Positions 1 to 11,755 are shown, counted from the first letter of the stretch. The stretch is 64,000 nt of DNA from Tetracentron sinense (GCA_015143295.1 CM026570.1:20033250-20097249), one strand, 5' to 3'. Notes: a model not told the origin generated them from the letters alone. Translations and numbers: made by a program.

Positions 1-3000
1 AGATCTTAATCGGCACATTTGGTGTAGATGCAACTCTAGAATGACTGACGGAAACTTTCTCTCCAACTCTAACAAGTTTAGCTTGTGTTTTTGTTAAGCC
101 TTGAATTTGGTCAAGAGGAAGAACCTCGCCCAAATGTATAGGCTCACCTTTCCCATACCCAGATTTTTTGAAGAGTTTATGATGCAAAAAATCTGACGAT
201 CGGTGGGTTTGTGATTTTTTACTTGATTAGTGGCACCACTGGAAGAACCAATCTATCTTGCAAGGTGTCAAAGTTTTACACAGAGTGTGATACCCTTCCG
301 CAAGGTGTCTAAGTCAGCTTTGGAGAGGTTGTCCAGGCTTTCGACGCGATTGTGGAATGTATCATAGTACCGGGACTGGCTTGGGGACGATTTTAGAAGC
401 CGGTGTTGACTTGCTTATCTCTCTTTGCTTTGACACCAATGTAACCTTCACTTCGTAATTTTGGTACTTGGTAGATGGAGGGGCTCTGCTTGAGAGGTGA
501 AGACCTCTTTTCCTTTGTCAGGGAGAGACTTGTTGGAATATGGCACCGAAATTGGAAGTGCTTTCGGAAGGGTATCACACTCCGTGTAAAACTTTGCATC
601 GGCGAAGTATGTTTCAGCTTTCGTAAATGGCTAGTCTTCGGCAACAACCCACTTTTGTGCACTGTCCTGGTATACTTAAAGCATTGATGCAACATGGATG
701 GTATCACTCCTGTCTCGTGCAGCCATGGGCGTCCAAGGAGTAAGTGGTATGAAGCCTTGCAGTCGATAACATTAAAGAGTGTTGTTGACTCTAAGTCTCC
801 AATTGTGAGTTTCAAGTGGATCATACCGATGGCCCTTTGCCCCTCTTGGTTGAAGCTTGGATCACCAATTTGCTTCGAGCTAGTTGGTCTGTAGAGATGC
901 CAATTTGATGCACTATTATAATCGGCATGATGTTGATAGCAGACCCGTAGTCGAGGAGGATCTGCTGAACTTTTTTTTCGTTCACATAGCCCGTGATATA
1001 CAGTGGTCTGTTGTGAGGACGGGAGCCAAGTTGTAAGTCTTCGTCGGTGAAGCTGATGGTTGACATGCATGAGGCATATGCCCCCGGCTGTTCTTGAGTC
1101 ATGGCCTTTCCCTTGTACTTTTCAGGATTTGTCAAAACAGAAGCTAAAGTTAGCCGAGTTTTCTCCGACAACTGGAGGGCTTCAAGGAGGCTCAAATGAA
1201 CTGTTGATTCTTCAACGTCTAAAATGTCATCTTCTGCTCTGCTGGAATGCTTTTCTTCATGACTTGTAGATGAGTGATTTTCAGGTACATCATTGATTTG
1301 TTCTTCAGACGAGTCTGCTTCGACTTGGTAGCACCCAACAGTGTAAGCTGGTTCTTGTTGTCGCTCTCGGAGGAACCACCTTGGTATGAAGTCACCAAAA
1401 GTGATTGGCATAGGAGGAGGTTGCTGGAAGATTTCCTCGGGATCAGCAGGAGGCACTTTGAACACCTTTTTCTTTACCGCTTCCTTCTTCTTCGACCCAA
1501 CTCCCGGTCGAGTCTTTCTCTTAGTCCGCTTCGGTCTTTGGGGAAGTGGAGAAGGTGATTGTTTCACGTGTCGCTACTGACGTGTAACCAACGTCCAACC
1601 GTCGTTGTCAACGAGATTGGAGTTCTCAATTGACTCAAATTCAATTCCGGTAGGAGAACATAGTTGGTGACGTGGTTGAGGTAAAGAAGTTTTTTCTTGA
1701 TTTTGAATCGGCTTCTGTGGTGACGTCAATGCCCTTGTTGCTTGAAGCGGAAACGACGGCGTAGATGATGGACTTGAAATCAAAACGGAACTGAATGATC
1801 CAAAGACAACACTCGTCATGTTTGAGGAAGCTACATCAGTGATTGAGTCAAGATCAATCTTTCCTTGATGATCTAAGTCCATTATCTTATCTTTGAGGAA
1901 GAAGCATTTTCAATCGGATGACTGATCACCTGGTCAAACCGACAATATCTTGGATTGTCGTCACGCCCTGCTTCTTCTGGATGTTTGGAGGGTGGCAAGT
2001 CAATCAAATTTAAACATAATAGTTGATCAAGCATGTTAGAGACCTCAGAGTCTGGAAATGGGTATTCCTTCGCTTCGAGCTCCTTCAGGGTCAATCTGAC
2101 TTTCTCTCTTTCTTGAGATGTGTTTGCCTTGGACAACTCCTGCTTTTGTTTGCCAAAAATTTTAGCCAGCTTGTTGGTAGTAGTGATGGCAATGGCCTCC
2201 TTAGTTTTGAAGGGTCTCAATACAATCGATGATCTTTTCTCATACTTATGAGAATCACTTGATCGCGGATCCCCATATAGAGCAATGCTAAGCTCCATAT
2301 CGTGGGCCCGCGTAGCCAATTCTTCGAAGGAGAGAGGCTTAATTCCTTTGAGGATGTAGAGAAGCCCCCAATGCATTCCTTGAATACACATCTCGATGGC
2401 GGAAGATTCAGAAAGTCAATCCCTACAGTTAAGTGCTAGGTTCCTCCACCGATCAATGTAGTCGACGACCGGTTCGTCCTTCCTTTGCTTGACAATGGAA
2501 AGCTCCACCATGCTTGATCGTCAGTCAATCTTAAATTATTCCTTCTTAGTAATAATTCCGTAGAATAGTACTAGTAAGGGTATCGTTCCTCTGAGGAATG
2601 CGCTGGTTTCGTTGCTTTTTATTCAGATTAATTTTAAACTAATAATTGAGGCAATTGAATTTTGATTTGATTAAACTAAAACAATGAATTAAACTAATTT
2701 AAATGAAATTTCTAAATTAAACTAAAAACAATTGGGTTTTTAAATCCTTTTGGAGAGAAAATCTAGGGTTTTCAAATCCACCACTAACCTAATAACTAAT
2801 CCCTATTTTAAATTTATTATAACCTCTTAAATTGTAAACATTCCAGTTAGAGTGACAGCACGTCCCCTCTCAACTGCTCAAGAAAAGTTCAAGGGATTAT
2901 ATCCTTAGAATATCGTATCTTCGGTTAGCACGAATGATACACACTAATCTACGGTTGTGTAATCACTCGTCTTCCCTTAGCATAAAATATCTTCAGATTT

Positions 3001-5217
3001 AATCTCTCGATATTTTAAAACCATTGCATAAAACCTATGTTTAAATTCTAACGAAAATTAACACAAGTGATTTTAATTCCAATTTCATAATACCTAAGAC
3101 AAGGTTGAGAATTCCATTGAAATTAAATATAATTCAAATAAATCCGGTTGTTTGAAAACAACCCTCTCATTATGCAATCAATGTTTTACAATGCAGAGAA
3201 TTAAAATAAAAACAAAATAAATGACACAGTTACTTGGCTAGGGTTTCATCGAAACCCTAGAGTGGAAATTAGTTCATCGCGAGGGAGGTATGCAACATCT
3301 TCATAGACAAAGCTACAACACTTCTCTTCATGACTTCCTTGATCTCCAGAGCTTCTCTTCTTCAGATCCAAAATCTCTACAAATTTCTCTCTCTCTAATG
3401 ATAATGGCTAAGAATTCTCCTTTTTATAGAGAAAGATAGAAAGATAGAGTCCTTCTAGAATAAGGAGTTCTAATTGAGGTACAACTCTTCTTTTTCTCTC
3501 TCTAAACTCTCTTAGGGTTGAATGAGGATTAAACCATCATTTAGGAAGACAATAATAGAGTTGGAAAGTGTTTAGAAGAACTAAAACACTATTCACGAAA
3601 CACTATTCACGGAATATTATTTCATCCTATTTACAGTTTTGCCACTGAACTTCAAATAATTCTAGAGAGCTCAATTTTAATCGGATTGACCCGAAATTTT
3701 AAACATAGCTCCTTTAGGTCATCTAGAATCTACCCAAAAAGTTTCATAAATTTTGGATAAAGAAAAATTACCAAACTACCCCTCTATTGATAGAAGTGTG
3801 ATTTTGGCCAATCGATTTATCAGGGTAGATTTCTGCGATTTCGCTCTCTTTTCTTCTTCTTTCTTTTGCTCTTCTTTTTTCTGAGATTTTTGGAGTCTTT
3901 GAAGCTTGTAAATCTTCCATTTTATCTTCTTTTCCTCGTATGAACCTGAAATAAGAATAAACAACCAAGTAGCATAAAATAATATAAATAATTACTCTAA
4001 ATGATTAGCAAGTTAAGTTTGAGGAGCTTTTATGTATAACATTTAGCACCGATCAATGCTCATCGTTCTTCGAGTGCTATAGAAATGGTTAAGGAACTCC
4101 CTCCCCAATTGATACCAACTGTCGATTGAACCGGACTGAAGGTCGGTATACTAGTTGAATGCATTTCCTTTGAGAGAACACACAAACTTCTTGATCATGA
4201 AATCGCCGTATGTACCGGTGTTGTTGCAAGTTTCAACAAAGTGAGCGATATGTTGCTTTGGGTTGCCCTTGCCATTGAACTGTTGAAACTTTAGTCGTTG
4301 ATATCCTATCGGAAAGTGCATCAGTTCAATGCGTTGTGTGTATGGCTTGGCGTAAGCCAATGAAGAGTGTGGTACACCACCATATTAGGAGTGGATGGTG
4401 TCAGTTATCATTTCCTGCAGTTGTCGAATAGAGAGTGAGACAACCGATGTTTGATGAGTATCTCGACCTGGATCTGGTAAGCCGGATGTATTCTAGTTTT
4501 GTTCCACCGTGTCACGAGGTCCTCGAAGAGTGAATCCTATATTTTTTTCCTCCGCGTCACGAGGTCCTCGCAGATGGAACCCAGGGGGTTTGTTGGCCCT
4601 TGACTAGATTCATCCACTTGATTGTTCTTTTCCAAGCGAATAATAAGGCTCACGATTTGAACATCTTTATCCTCGACCGTCTTTGTCAACCTTGCGATGA
4701 CGTCGGCCATTTGGGTGAGTTGTTCATCGACTGATGTTGCCTCCGTCATCATTGCCGGTCGGAAAGAAGTATGTGTTGAAAAACTCAGATAGATTTGATT
4801 TCGCGGCCCGTCAAAGCCTTGTTGTTGAGATGGGGAGGTCATATAATAAGATCCGGATGTCAATCTGGTACTAGACCGTACTTCGGAAGGACTACCAAAG
4901 GACATAGTCATTGGTGTCCTGGCCTGCGTAGACTCATTCTTTTGCACCGTTTTGTTGACACGTGCTTTGCGGTGCTGAGAAAGGGCCTCAACTAAATGAG
5001 AGGCATCAAAAAATGTCATATGATGAGTCGCTCGCGATCATTACCGGTAGTTTGTGCAGATCCAGATCCAGAAGAGGTTGTGTTCCTCTTTCCTTGAACG
5101 GCGTTGATTGCAACAACGGTATTTTTAGAAGCCATTGGTGTTGTCGAAGACAATTTGCAACTGAAAGATGAAAAGTTAAGAGTGTCCCACTAGGTGTGCT
5201 AGAAATTTGTCGACACA
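1..5217 (-). mobile_element. Ty3/Gypsy element body: leader, gag, protease (partial)
   Basis: Minus-strand fossil of a Ty3/Gypsy element, cut by the left window edge. From right to left it shows a leader next to the 5' LTR, a gag N-terminus near 5135-4537, central gag (about 4360-4060, and 2514-1880 beyond an inserted LTR), a linker (1880-1300) and a retropepsin-like stretch near 1000-900 with a pattern resembling the Asp-Ser/Thr-Gly active site. The gag core resembles the plant retrotransposon gag domain (KQRKDEP..DYI.RWR type). Reverse transcriptase and integrase would lie left of position 1. It is broken, with several breaks. A Tat-like lineage is possible but not proven. Confidence 0.85.
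2515..4055 (-). mobile_element. Solo LTR inserted in Gypsy gag
   Basis: A 1541-bp AT-rich block starts TGATCG and ends CGATCA. It is flanked on both sides by the same 5 bases, ATGCT (2510-2514 and 4056-4060), a typical LTR-element target-site duplication. It splits the gag of the surrounding Gypsy fossil and no internal element sequence remains, so it is a solo LTR. On the minus strand it begins TGATCGGTGCTAAAT, which resembles the TGATAAGTGCTTAAT start of the LTRs at 27734-29447 and 51769-53192; these may be related families. Confidence 0.85.
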
Positions 5218-6001
5218 AAATTTCAAGGATGAAATAATGGAGGATCAAATAACAATTTAATATTTAAAATGGTACACTCTCAAATAACCATTTGATTAAT
5301 AGTTAGAGTTTCAAAAAGTAGATTTGATGACAAGAACAAGGGGTCGATGGACGTGTTCCTCGCTCTTGAAGAAGTTGTGTGACTCTCTTTTCTTTGGTAA
5401 GAACCGGGCTTTGACTTTGACTTGATCTTCTTTGAAGATTGTAGTAGCTTTATCCTTCATTCCGTGCTTAGCGCGTTACCGGCTAGAGAGGTGTTTTTCT
5501 CTTTAGAAGACTTGCTTTAGCTTTGACTTGATTCTTCTTTGGAGAGCTTTGAGTCCCTTCTTTGATCTTTTCTTCTATTCTCGAATCCTTTCTCTTCTTT
5601 GATTTCTCTCGTGAGGTCTTGTCTTGATTGTTTGTCTCTGATCCCTTTTCCTTTGCTTGAGAGTCTTATTTATAGACTCATGATAGAGATCTTGTGGGTC
5701 CCACTCCATTAGTGGTTTAAACCCATGAAGACTTTGATGTTGGCCGACCGACCCATTTAATGGGTTTATGGCTTCATCATGGATGGACCCATTTTAGTGG
5801 GTGTTAGGCCCATTTTAAATTTCACTTCGGATTGTGGGTTTTCTTCTTCTTACCAAAAACTCAGGCCGTCGGAGGCCCATTTCCTGTCATTGGGCCTAAT
5901 TTAATTGTGTAGAGCCCTTGTGATGGTCTTATGGACTATTTTCCAACTTTACGGGTATGTAGGGCATTTTTTGTAAAGTTAACAATTTTTAGGGTTCTAC
6001 A
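5218..6001 (-). mobile_element. 5' LTR of the Gypsy element
   Basis: Read on the minus strand it begins TGTAGAACCC at 6001 and ends near GTGTCGACA at 5218, followed by a primer-binding-like stretch (about 5195-5217) and the gag start. A second copy lies at 12007-12860. That copy is about 70 bp longer, mainly from an extra block near 12660-12745. Both copies sit in the segmental duplication, so their divergence dates the duplication and not the insertion. Confidence 0.75.
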
Positions 6002-6084
6002 GCATCTAATTAGCGACGCTCGCATCACCAACGGAATAGCGACGGTTTTTGCCCTGTGTCTAATTAGTAGATTTCTTTATAGTG
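6002..6084 (-). mobile_element. CACTA (En/Spm) transposon terminus, copy A
   Basis: The right edge, read on the minus strand, starts CACTATAAAGAAATC. Behind it lies the TTAGCGACGG-type subterminal motif typical of plant CACTA elements. The Gypsy LTR ends directly beside it, so the retroelement appears to have inserted into the CACTA element close to its end. No transposase is visible, and the other terminus is not in the window. Confidence 0.65.
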
Positions 6085-6392
6085 CAACTATCCATGTGTT
6101 CGGGCTTAGTTATTGACTCGTGCTGTGTTCATTTTTGTTTTTATTTGACCTGTATGAAATTGTCCACGCTTGGGTGGGTTTGGGTTGAATTCCCTGGACC
6201 CGAAAGGTCATAATGCCCAATTTTTTAAATTTTTTTTTTTTTTGGGGGGGGGGGAAGGTAAGTTGCTTACTTGGGTTAGTTAAGGGTTTGAACCTGGATC
6301 TATTGGTAATTCCAAAAATCAAATCTTGTGAACATTTTGTTTTTGGTGAAAATGATATCATGTAACTCACACAGACCTAAGGTAGCCGCTAA
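6085..6392. other. Non-coding stretch with poly(T)/poly(G) run
   Basis: No coding or RNA signal was seen. It contains a T-run followed by a G-run (about 6226-6254) that is absent from the matching part of copy B. The rest matches 13000-13226. Confidence 0.5.
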
Positions 6393-6463
6393 GGGCCCGT
6401 TTGGCATCACTCCCAAAGAATAATTCTCTATCCCGGGAATAGAAAATTGTTTGTTGAGAGTGA
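6393..6463. mobile_element. Truncated Tourist-like MITE
   Basis: It begins GGGCCCGTTTGGCATCACTC after TAA. The intact copy at 13227-13331 shows the matching inverted end and a TAA duplication. In copy A the right inverted repeat is missing and the sequence joins directly to repeat R, so a deletion removed the MITE end and about 400 bp beyond it. Confidence 0.7.
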
Positions 6464-6640
6464 GCGGCTCGGCACTATGAAGTGCTCAAAGTGAAGGAAT
6501 TTTTTTCTACTAAGGCCCAAGGGCCAAGCTAAACCTGATATTTTATAGCTCTTATTTGCATATCTGGCTTGGTAAATGCCCTAGAGACTGCAATATGTAA
6601 TTATTTAATTAACTATTTATGATATTAAAAACATAAATTT
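6464..6640. repeat. Dispersed repeat R, copy A (partial)
   Basis: It holds the block around 'ctactaaggcccaag' and 'aagcctgatatttta', also found at 13680-13935 and 20926-21198. It is non-coding and its element class is unknown. Confidence 0.6.
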
Positions 6641-7020
6641 ACTGTAAGTTCTGTAACGACTATAAAGTTAGGCCCTTGCTGGGGCCTCACCCTCATAAAT
6701 GAGACTGTGAGAGCCAAACCGGGTAAGACCTTAGCTTGGCCCATTGAGGAAGTAAAAGGGCGACCTAGATGGTTCGGTTATGTTTGGACCCTCCTAACCA
6801 GTTGTAATTGGATCCAACACGCTTTAGGTCATTAAGGAAGTTTAATGCAACTATATTTTTAATATAGAAATTACGAGTCATCGTTAGCCATAAATGTAGA
6901 GATTCGAACTTTCTTTTTTACCCTTAATACAATTAATAATGGTAGATTAGTCTTTTGTTATATTTTTATGTATATTTAATTATATCTAAGTAGTGTAGAG
7001 TGGTTTAAATGTTAATAGGG
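6641..7020. other. Duplicated non-coding DNA
   Basis: It matches 13945-14320. It starts TGTAACGACTATAAAG, which could be an LTR-like start, but no matching end or target duplication was found. No ORF with a recognisable product. Confidence 0.4.
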
Positions 7021-7560
7021 TGAGAAATCAGAGCCGATGATCGATTGTAGGAGAACCGATGATTGATCGCCCAGAACAAGAAATCTGGGTAAGCCCCTGT
7101 TTTGTGCGACGATTGATCGCACTAACGTGACGATCGATCATCCTGAACCAAAAAAATTTGGGAAGCTTTGGTTTCTTAGGCGATCGATCATAGCGGATGC
7201 GACGATCGATAGTCAGGCGAGCGACGATCGATCGCTCAATATGACGATCGATCACAAATCGCAATTCAGGTTTTTAAAAGAGTTACGGAAATTAGAGTTT
7301 TAAACTTATAGATTATAAATAGAGGTTCTAATTCGAGGGTTTTAGACTCTAAAGAGTTTCTATCCTAATTTGGCAAAAAGTGGAGAGAAATAGGGTTTCA
7401 TAAGGAGATTGCTCAAGAAGAGAAATTTTGCTTCGAAAAGAAGAAAATTTTCTTGTAGATCAACCCCAAAGCTTCAAGGAGCTTCATCTTACGATTTGGA
7501 TCCAAGGGAAGGATCCCAAAGATCGATATGTTTTCTAACTTACTTTATTAAGTAATCTTT
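7021..7560. promoter_or_regulatory. GATCGATC motif cluster and TATA box, copy A
   Basis: About eight near-identical GACGATCGATCG-type words lie within 7030-7255. A canonical TATAAATAG follows at 7314-7322, then an A/G-rich leader. The arrangement looks like a promoter with an upstream motif array, perhaps the U3/R part of an unrecognised LTR. It is kept in copy B (14320-14870). There is no downstream coding sequence on the plus strand. Confidence 0.45.
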
Positions 7561-7949
7561 AAGCTTAAGTATGTTTGATTAAGAGTTTTCTTGCATGATT
7601 TTCATGAAAATGAGTATATAATGATGAATGAGGGATTGAGGATTTTGGCACGTGTTTAAGATTATAAGAATAAATAGTTCATGCACTATGAATGGATAGG
7701 AAATGGTGGAAGGGAAATGATGATGAAATGAGATTGAATGAATGATGATGAGATTTGGTATATAAGCTTATGGTGATGTAGGCTTTTAATGGAGGATGAG
7801 TTATATGAATTAGAGGAAATGTGTTTGTTCTTATGTGTGAATGAAAATGAAATGGGTTTGAAGTTAAGAAATGTATATTGAAAATAAATGAATTATGTTA
7901 AGAATGTTGGATATGATTCTTATGCCAAATTATGTTAGAAATGTTAACG
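7561..7949. other. AT-rich duplicated spacer
   Basis: A-rich sequence with repeated ATGATGA and GAATGA words. It matches 14871-15270. Nothing recognisable in it. Confidence 0.4.
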
Positions 7950-7950
7950 A

Positions 7951-8502
7951 TGCTTCTCATATCTTGTAACAACGTATCAGTTGGGTAATTGAAACTCTGT
8001 CATAGATAATTTTCTGGATTCTCATCGTTTTCTTCTCTATTGACAAGATTTCCTGAGTCAAAAGCTATGCAATTGGATTATCTACCTTGGATTGATTCGA
8101 TGACCAGACTACACCTCCCACCGATGTATTCATAAGGATGAGATTTCCGTCGTCGCTGATCCTTAATGTTCCGGATGAATTTGTAAGTGGGTTGTCACAA
8201 TTTACAACCCAAACAACTGTTTGAATTGTAATTCGCTTGTACGATATCCCTACATATCGATTTTTTGAGTTGCCGGGGCTGAAGAATCCTAGTTCGAACC
8301 TTTCCTCAGAGGAGACAAGTGTTTCTCCATCTTTAAATGATCGAGTTGGAGTAATGGTGTCTATCGCATTTGGAATATTTGAGAGAAAAATGAGTAAAAT
8401 GGAGCACAAAATAAAGTAAGCTTTAAGGTTGATATAAAGCTTTTTCTTCCTTATAAAATTTATATTAAATCCAAAACAAAAATATATATATATTAAACCC
8501 AA
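7951..8502 (-). pseudogene. G-type lectin S-receptor-like kinase, N-terminal fragment (copy A)
   Basis: The reading frame from 8502 shows a hydrophobic signal-peptide-like segment (LCSILLIFLSN) followed by the start of a B-lectin domain: DTITPT..., DGETLVSSEERFELGFFSPG, NRYVG, TVVWV.N.DNPLTNSSG, GNLILMN and VVWSSNQS. These are hallmarks of S-locus receptor kinases. Past an in-frame TAG the family pattern continues (DSGNLV, ENPENYL, then a TGA where Trp is expected, SFNYPTDTLLQDM) to about 7951, with one single-base deletion. The S-locus glycoprotein, PAN, transmembrane and kinase domains (normally about 800 aa in all) are absent, so this is a dead 5' fragment. It differs from typical members at WYK, which is SYK here. 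Copy B is at 15275-15931. Confidence 0.88.
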
Positions 8503-9241
8503 ATGTTTTGAACAAGATTGGATAAAAGTATTTTTATACTTTTAAAAGATATTGGAGAATTCTCCGGTAGGTCATTGAAGGTGCCATTGGCCTCACAAGA
8601 GTACAAAAATCGGGTGCTTACAATAACGATGGAGGATCTGCTTCTTGGTTAACCTAAATACTTTTGGCTTGGGTCGACTTTTACGAGACACATGTCACCT
8701 CTCAAATATTTGTCATGAGATGGGTATAATAAAATTACTTATTATTAATGTTTGATTATGTTATGATCGAAAGAACATACGTAATCTAGTATGCTTATAA
8801 TTACATGCAGTTGCCCACGTCTAAGCACCATGTGTCTATTAGTTAGGCTGGACCGTAATTAAGCTCCCCATGACCCAAGAGTACCCCCAACTGATGTAAT
8901 GGGCCTCCATCAGTACTCGGGTCTAACCAACCAAAGCCTGGCCTATTGACACCACATTAATGGTTGGATTAGGGCTGTAAATGAATTGGATTCAATCCCG
9001 ATCTGATTATTCGAATCCCATCCTATTAAAAACCCAACACATCTAAAATTGGTATGCTTTTGAATTTTGCAGTTTGACCTCGAATCTGATTATTTTTTCA
9101 AGATTCGATCTGAATCTAATCTAATTAATGTTAATATATTTAAAAATTAATATTTTATTTAACAAATTAAAAGATTTTGTAAATATTACAATAATATAAT
9201 TACAAAATTATATAGATTTTTATTATTATTGTAGAATGATT
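8503..9241. other. Duplicated non-coding flank
   Basis: It matches 15932-16558. It includes 'gtcgggctg'-style low-complexity text and an AT-rich tail. No gene is seen. The match to copy B ends at about 9247. Confidence 0.45.
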
Positions 9242-9810
9242 GTTGTAAGCACGTAAATTTACCGCCTTTCCTCCCCTCTCAACTCTAAGTGTCGAGACAA
9301 GGTCCGAGAGTAGAGGAATAACGCTAAATTTATTCTAAGAGTCGCCACCTACTTAGGGGAAGTAGGATCCCAAGATAAATCCAAAATAAGGGGTCTACGG
9401 TCCAGAGTAATCTAGGTAAGAGATCCATTTAGGTCCTGGGGAAGGGATTAGGCACCCCAGGACCTCCATCCAATGATGGTAACCTACTCATTAGGTTTAA
9501 GCCAAACATTTAAAATCACTTAAAATTTCTTAAACAATTATTAATTTTGCTAATCAAACATAAATCCATATGGATGTAAAAATTTTATCTTTGATTGGGG
9601 TCGAACCCTGGTTTGGGCTGCCTACTTATCCGGTTAGTCGGAATCAGACCCTAATAGTAGTTCGGGGACGGTGACTGTTTTTATACTCGTTTCGGAGTGT
9701 GGTCACTTCCAACTCGTGTTTGAGTTGGGGGAATGTGGAATTGAGATTTATGAATCTCATTCCGAGAGAGGGTTGCGTAGCTAGGTGCTCGTGAGGGAAC
9801 TCTAGGGGGG
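9242..9810 (+). mobile_element. Tat/Ogre-type Gypsy LTR fragment
   Basis: It starts TGTTGTAAGCACGTAAATTT exactly where the match to copy B stops. It then shows GAGTCGCCACC (about 9341), a GGCACCCCAGGACC block (about 9452) and a GGGCTGCCTACTTATCC block (about 9617). I know these words, in this order, from LTRs of Tat/Ogre-like Gypsy elements of dicots. It is a fossil: no matching second LTR was found, so it is a fragment. Confidence 0.55.
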
Positions 9811-10680
9811 TTATGTCAATGACCATGTCCTTTAGTATCCTTCCGAAGCGCAGTCAAGTACTAGGTCGACTTCCAAATCTCCCAGTTTCTGAGTTCTTCT
9901 CTTGTCACAACGATGGTTGCCAGTAAAGTCTACGCGGGCCAGGATGCTAGTGGTCATGTCCTCTGGTAGCCTTCCGAAGCGCAGTCTACTACCGAGTCAA
10001 CGTCTGGATCTCCCAGTCTCTGAGTTCTTCTCTTGTCACGACGACAGTTTCCAGCAAAGTCTGCGTGGGCCAAGATGTCAATGACCATGTCCTCTGGTAT
10101 CCTTTCGAAGCACAGTCTAGTACTGGGTCAACGTCCGGATCTCCCAGTCTCTGAGTTCTTCTCTTGTCATAATGATGATTTTCAACAAAGTCTGCGCAGG
10201 CCAGGATGTCAATGACTATGTCCTTTGGTATCCTTCCGAAGTGCAGTCTAGTAACAGGTCGACTTCCAGATCTCCCAATTTCTGAGTTCTTCTCCTGTCA
10301 CGACGATGATTTCCAGCAAAGTCTGTGCGGGCCAGGATGTCAATGACTATGTCCTCTGGTATCCTTCCGAAGCGCAGTCTAGTACCAGGTCAATTTCCAG
10401 ATCTCCTAGTTTCTGAGTTCTTCTCCTGTCACGACGACGGTTTCCAGCAAAGTTTGCACAAGCCAGGATGCCAATGACTATGTACTCTGGTATCCTTCTG
10501 AAGCGCAATCTACTACCAGGTCGACTTCCAGATCTCCCAATTTCTGAGTTCTTCTGTCACGATGACGGTTTCCAGCAAAGTCGGCGCGAGCTAGAATGTC
10601 AATGGCCATGACCTCTGGTAGCCTTCCGAAGCGCGGTCCAGTACTGAGTCAACCTAGTTTCTGAGTTCTTCTCCAGTCAT
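9811..10680. repeat. 131-bp tandem repeat array
   Basis: About 6.5 head-to-tail copies. The anchor word GTCCTCTGGTATCC recurs near 9827, 9958, 10089, 10220, 10351 and 10482, each exactly 131 bp apart, with a last copy near 10610 after a short deletion. Each unit also carries a 'tctgagttcttctc' box. The unit is not a multiple of three, so the ORFs across it shift frame between copies and are unlikely to be coding. Confidence 0.92.
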
Positions 10681-10856
10681 TGACGTCGGACTACTATCTC
10701 TTTTGTATTAGCAGATCATATCCATTTCTGTAATTTTGTAGACTTTCGATATGACATTTGTCTCTTATTCTCTTCTCTATAACTCATAATATTTCACCGA
10801 TTGCTTTCTTTGTGAATTATTTTCTGATGATTTTTTTTTTCTTTTTCAGAGAGAGA

Positions 10857-11755
10857 TGTCTCCTTCTGATGATTCCAAAGGTTCTGCCCAGAGGATTGTT
10901 GGTGGATGCCTTCCTCTAGAGAGGTGGGTAGCTGATGCCGAGGATCCTTGCCAAAGTAGTACTTTGATCCGCTTTTCGGGTACGAGGGTAAAATCTCATT
11001 CCCGAGACAATGTGCTAGAAGAGTTATGACTTCCTACACACGAGCCGATGACTGGTCCATGGAAGACGCGAGAAATGACACACGATAAGGGTTTAGATAT
11101 GTCCATCTTGAGTGAGTATCCCACATTTCAAGCTATGGCTCCAGGGGATTTGATAGTTTCTGATCGTCAACCTTCGTTGTGTTTGGCTGTGCATCACACT
11201 GAAGACCTAAATCATCCAAAGCCTGTTTTGGCACAAAAAATTGTACAACGCTTTACTCGTTGGAAACAGATTTGACTCCGCGAGGCAACATCTAATACTT
11301 GAGCGGTTTCTAGGATTGGAGCATTATTGTATATGAGAGGTTATGTAGTCGTGCGGATACTAGAGCACTTAGCCGGGCAATCCTTGCCGCTAGTAAGGAA
11401 TATAGTCGTCCAAATGGCATGTATTGAGCGCTATGTGAAGTTTGGTGTCTTGAGACCAATACTTTCGTCATAGGTTGCGGAGAAGTAGAGATCTCACTTT
11501 AGGAGATGCAACAGATTTCTGGTCTCTCGATTTTGGGAGAGTATTATGAGGAAATCATTCCCACTCCAGTGACATCGTTGCATTGCCGAAGTGTTGCCAA
11601 TACTTGTTCAAAGCTTATGCATCCATAGCCTCCTTGAAGTAGAGCGATAAAGTAAAGCATAGCGACTGGCTTGAGTTTTGGTTTTCGAAGGCTTTGCGTA
11701 TTCCTAATCATCGGTTGACTCAATATCTCAAGTTAAGAAAAAAGGTATCTTGTTT
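10857..11755 (+). pseudogene. Plant mobile domain (PMD) protein fragment
   Basis: An ATG at 10857 opens a frame starting MSPSDDSKGSAQRIVGG. Further on (about 11428-11565) the sequence shows ALCEVWCLETNTFVIGCGE, followed by EISL, MQQISGLSILG and a PTPV block. This is the core of the plant mobile domain (MAIN/MAIL-like, often carried by Gypsy and Mutator-like transposons). It is broken by several interruptions and ends where duplication copy B begins. Its position after a Gypsy LTR fragment suggests transposon cargo rather than a host MAIN-like gene. Whether the ATG belongs to the same ancestral gene is uncertain. Confidence 0.6.

Larger units (their letters stand above)
5016..9247. repeat. Segmental duplication, copy A
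   Basis: This stretch is matched in order and orientation by 11812-16565. Shared parts, in order, are the gag N-terminus, LTR, CACTA terminus, MITE, dispersed repeat R, GATCGATC block, TATA box and S-locus lectin kinase fragment. Similarity is roughly 95% by eye in the sampled stretches. Copy A lacks about 400 bp between the MITE and repeat R that copy B retains, and has its own poly(G) run near 6244. The two copies are 2.56 kb apart. Confidence 0.9.

Noticed and set aside
7028-7264. Arg/Ile/Asp-rich ORF on the minus strand
   Set aside because: Its repeated DR/ID residues come from GATCGATC words. No family, and copy B does not keep the frame.
9590-9660. tRNA-like GTTCGA word on the minus strand
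   Set aside because: No paired acceptor or anticodon stems; the word lies in an LTR motif block.
9902-10215. Two 60-codon ORFs with similar products
   Set aside because: They are created by the 131-bp tandem unit, which is not a multiple of three; no family resemblance.
9811-10680. CRISPR array
   Set aside because: The 131-bp units are contiguous without unique spacers, and the DNA is plant nuclear.
1-11755. One single Gypsy element spanning the left end and the LTR fragment at 9242
   Set aside because: The two LTR types differ in sequence and orientation, so they belong to different families.
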